Part shown: piece after piece, positions 14,260 through 14,840 of the stretch | Numbering within the stretch: position 1 is the stretch's first letter | How the letters are laid out: each line of letters starts with the position of its first letter | Assembly (NCBI GenBank): GCA_045589735.1 | Contig: JAZNPQ010000023.1 | Coordinates: 1 to 14,840, forward strand | Direction of reading: 5' to 3' | Source of the DNA: RGIG3994 sp045589735 | GTDB lineage: Bacteria; Bacillota; Clostridia; Oscillospirales; CAG-272 | Length of the DNA stretch: 14,840 nt | Notes under the pieces: generated by a model | Databases searched by the model: none | The model's input: the letters and a program-made list of their open reading frames with translations, nothing else | Told to the model about the DNA's origin: nothing | Position numbers and translations under genes: made by a program

Positions 14260-14330
14260 GCGACTCCGTCGCAATTACATACAACGCGCAAGCGCATTGA
14301 TTACATACCAAGCCTCCTTCGTCGGCTTGG
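14260..14330. repeat. Second short-hairpin array with ATTACATAC linkers
   Basis: Three small hairpins in a row: GCGAC/GTCGC with a TCC loop (14260-14272), GCGC/GCGC with an AA loop (14286-14295), and CCAAGCC/GGCTTGG around loop TCCTTCGTC (14308-14330). They are joined by ATTACATAC at 14274-14282 and 14300-14308. The first stem and the TCCTTCGTC loop are identical to those of the 3126-3284 array, although the linker differs. Confidence 0.7.
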
Positions 14331-14332
14331 AT

Positions 14333-14370
14333 AAAAAATTAAGCAACCCGATTGGGTTGCTTAATTTTTT
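14333..14370. terminator. 17-bp perfect hairpin, bidirectional terminator
   Basis: Arms AAAAAATTAAGCAACCC (14333-14349) and its complement (14354-14370) with a GATT loop. On either strand the 3' arm ends in six T residues, the form of a bidirectional intrinsic terminator. On the minus strand it would stop read-through from the gene ending at 14540 before the opp promoter. Confidence 0.75.
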
Positions 14371-14395
14371 GAGTCGTGTTGACAAAAAAGATGCC
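14350..14395. repeat. Dispersed 46-nt repeat, copy B
   Basis: Ungapped partner of 2505-2550 (36 of 46 identical). Its left half is the 3' arm of the preceding terminator; its right half GTGTTGACAAAAAAGATGCC is not part of the hairpin, so conservation goes beyond terminator function. A diverged partial copy, TTGACAAAAAGAATGCC, is at 14503-14519, between copy B and the stop of the next gene. Confidence 0.6.
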
Positions 14396-14539
14396 AACTT
14401 GAAAATGGCGAAACTCCTTATACATCAAGGGGCTTCGGCACTTTTTGAAATATTTTTCAAAGATTTTTTGGGATTGGAGGGCAATTCGTGGAAATTAAAG
14501 AGTTGACAAAAAGAATGCCGTTTCATAACAACATTAAAA

Positions 14540-14840
14540 TCACTTGCTTTGGGGCTTTTGATGTATTAATTTTTTTAGCGTTTTGTTATCTACAGCAGGC
14601 AAGTAGCGAATCAATTTGTTATATTTTTCTATGTAAAACTTGGGATCTTTATATACAATCTCTGCAACTCGATTGTGTTCAATTATCTTTATACAATCGC
14701 TAACAGTATACTTTGCCGCCTTTACACATTCATCATATTTAGGGAGATCACTTTTTCTTATGCCAAAAATAAAGTATAAAAGAAATCCATATAATGCAAG
14801 CCAAATCAAATACCCGATAACACCCGGTCCAATATAAAGC
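14540..14840 (-). CDS. Unknown membrane protein, 3' part
   Basis: The frame is open from the window edge to the stop at 14540, giving 99 visible residues, so the true start lies beyond the window (the in-frame TTG at 14809 is not needed as a start). The visible part begins LYIGPGVIGY and continues through one hydrophobic segment (about residues 5-26, ending FGIRKSDLPK) into a soluble basic tail rich in Lys, Tyr and Ile (YNKLIRYLPAVDNKTLKKLI) that ends HQKPQSK. Base composition is AT-rich like the other accessory genes here. I do not recognise the family. It is followed by the repeat copies and the bidirectional terminator at 14333-14370. The open frame over 300 nt with a sensible membrane-then-soluble layout is the only support. 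Confidence 0.6.
   Translation of the reverse strand, partial: LYIGPGVIGYLIWLALYGFLLYFIFGIRKSDLPKYDECVKAAKYTVSDCIKIIEHNRVAEIVYKDPKFYIEKYNKLIRYLPAVDNKTLKKLIHQKPQSK

Noticed and set aside
14036..14311. 91-codon minus-strand ORF
   Set aside because: No Shine-Dalgarno, odd Cys-rich start, crosses hairpin-array DNA and ends next to the opp promoter; treated as chance.
14297..14703. Plus-strand ORFs of 69 and 71 codons
   Set aside because: The first is made of the hairpin array and repeat copy B; the second lies opposite the open minus-strand frame of the partial membrane protein.

Overview
The window looks like chromosome of a Gram-positive anaerobe of the class Clostridia (Bacillota). Supporting signs are lipobox signal peptides, strong AGGAGG-type ribosome sites, TTGACA/TATAAT promoters with a TG extension, moderate GC in genes with AT-rich spacers, a tandem glycine riboswitch, and transporter subfamilies I associate with gut and rumen Clostridia. 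The placement rests on sequence style, not a search. Every gene I can support lies on the minus strand, so transcription runs from right to left.

Layout, left to right. 1-362: 5' part of a YwaF/TMEM164-like membrane protein, cut by the window edge, with its own promoter. 513-2366: an alanine/glycine:sodium symporter (AgcS) behind a tandem glycine riboswitch and promoter. 2476-3111: a small unknown membrane protein with terminator and promoter. 3126-3332: an array of tiny hairpins ending in a 19-bp perfect hairpin. 3455-4054: a small lipoprotein with a duplicated YD-type repeat. 4055-4583: a gene-free, structure-rich spacer holding several hairpins, a 7-nt tandem repeat inside a duplicated terminator arm, and a tRNA-like inverted-repeat element. 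4602-13876: a six-gene operon, in transcription order oppA-oppB-oppC-oppD-oppF and an ApbE-like membrane protein, driven by a near-perfect promoter at 13990-14018. 14041-14539: a second hairpin array and dispersed repeat copies. 14540-14840: 3' part of an unknown membrane protein.

The most interesting object is the peptide-transporter operon. It has the full set of a PepT/Opp ABC importer, but four of the five core subunits depart from the textbook plan. The binding protein appears circularly permuted: the segment that normally closes the C-terminus sits just after the lipobox. OppB carries about 275 extra residues outside the membrane between TM1 and TM2. OppD carries about 235 residues, largely helical and charged, between Walker A and the Q-loop. 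OppF has an acidic linker plus a C-terminal hydrophobic membrane segment. A membrane-anchored protein that looks like a catalytically dead ApbE closes the operon. Together they suggest a remodelled importer with added parts on both faces of the membrane. I believe the OppB and OppD insertions occur in related Clostridia, so this is probably a subfamily rather than a local accident; what the additions do is not known to me.

The second theme is the spacer DNA. Two hairpin arrays share one architecture and one 9-nt loop but use different linkers. A 46-nt repeat (36/46 identical, no gaps) lies downstream of two unrelated minus-strand genes.
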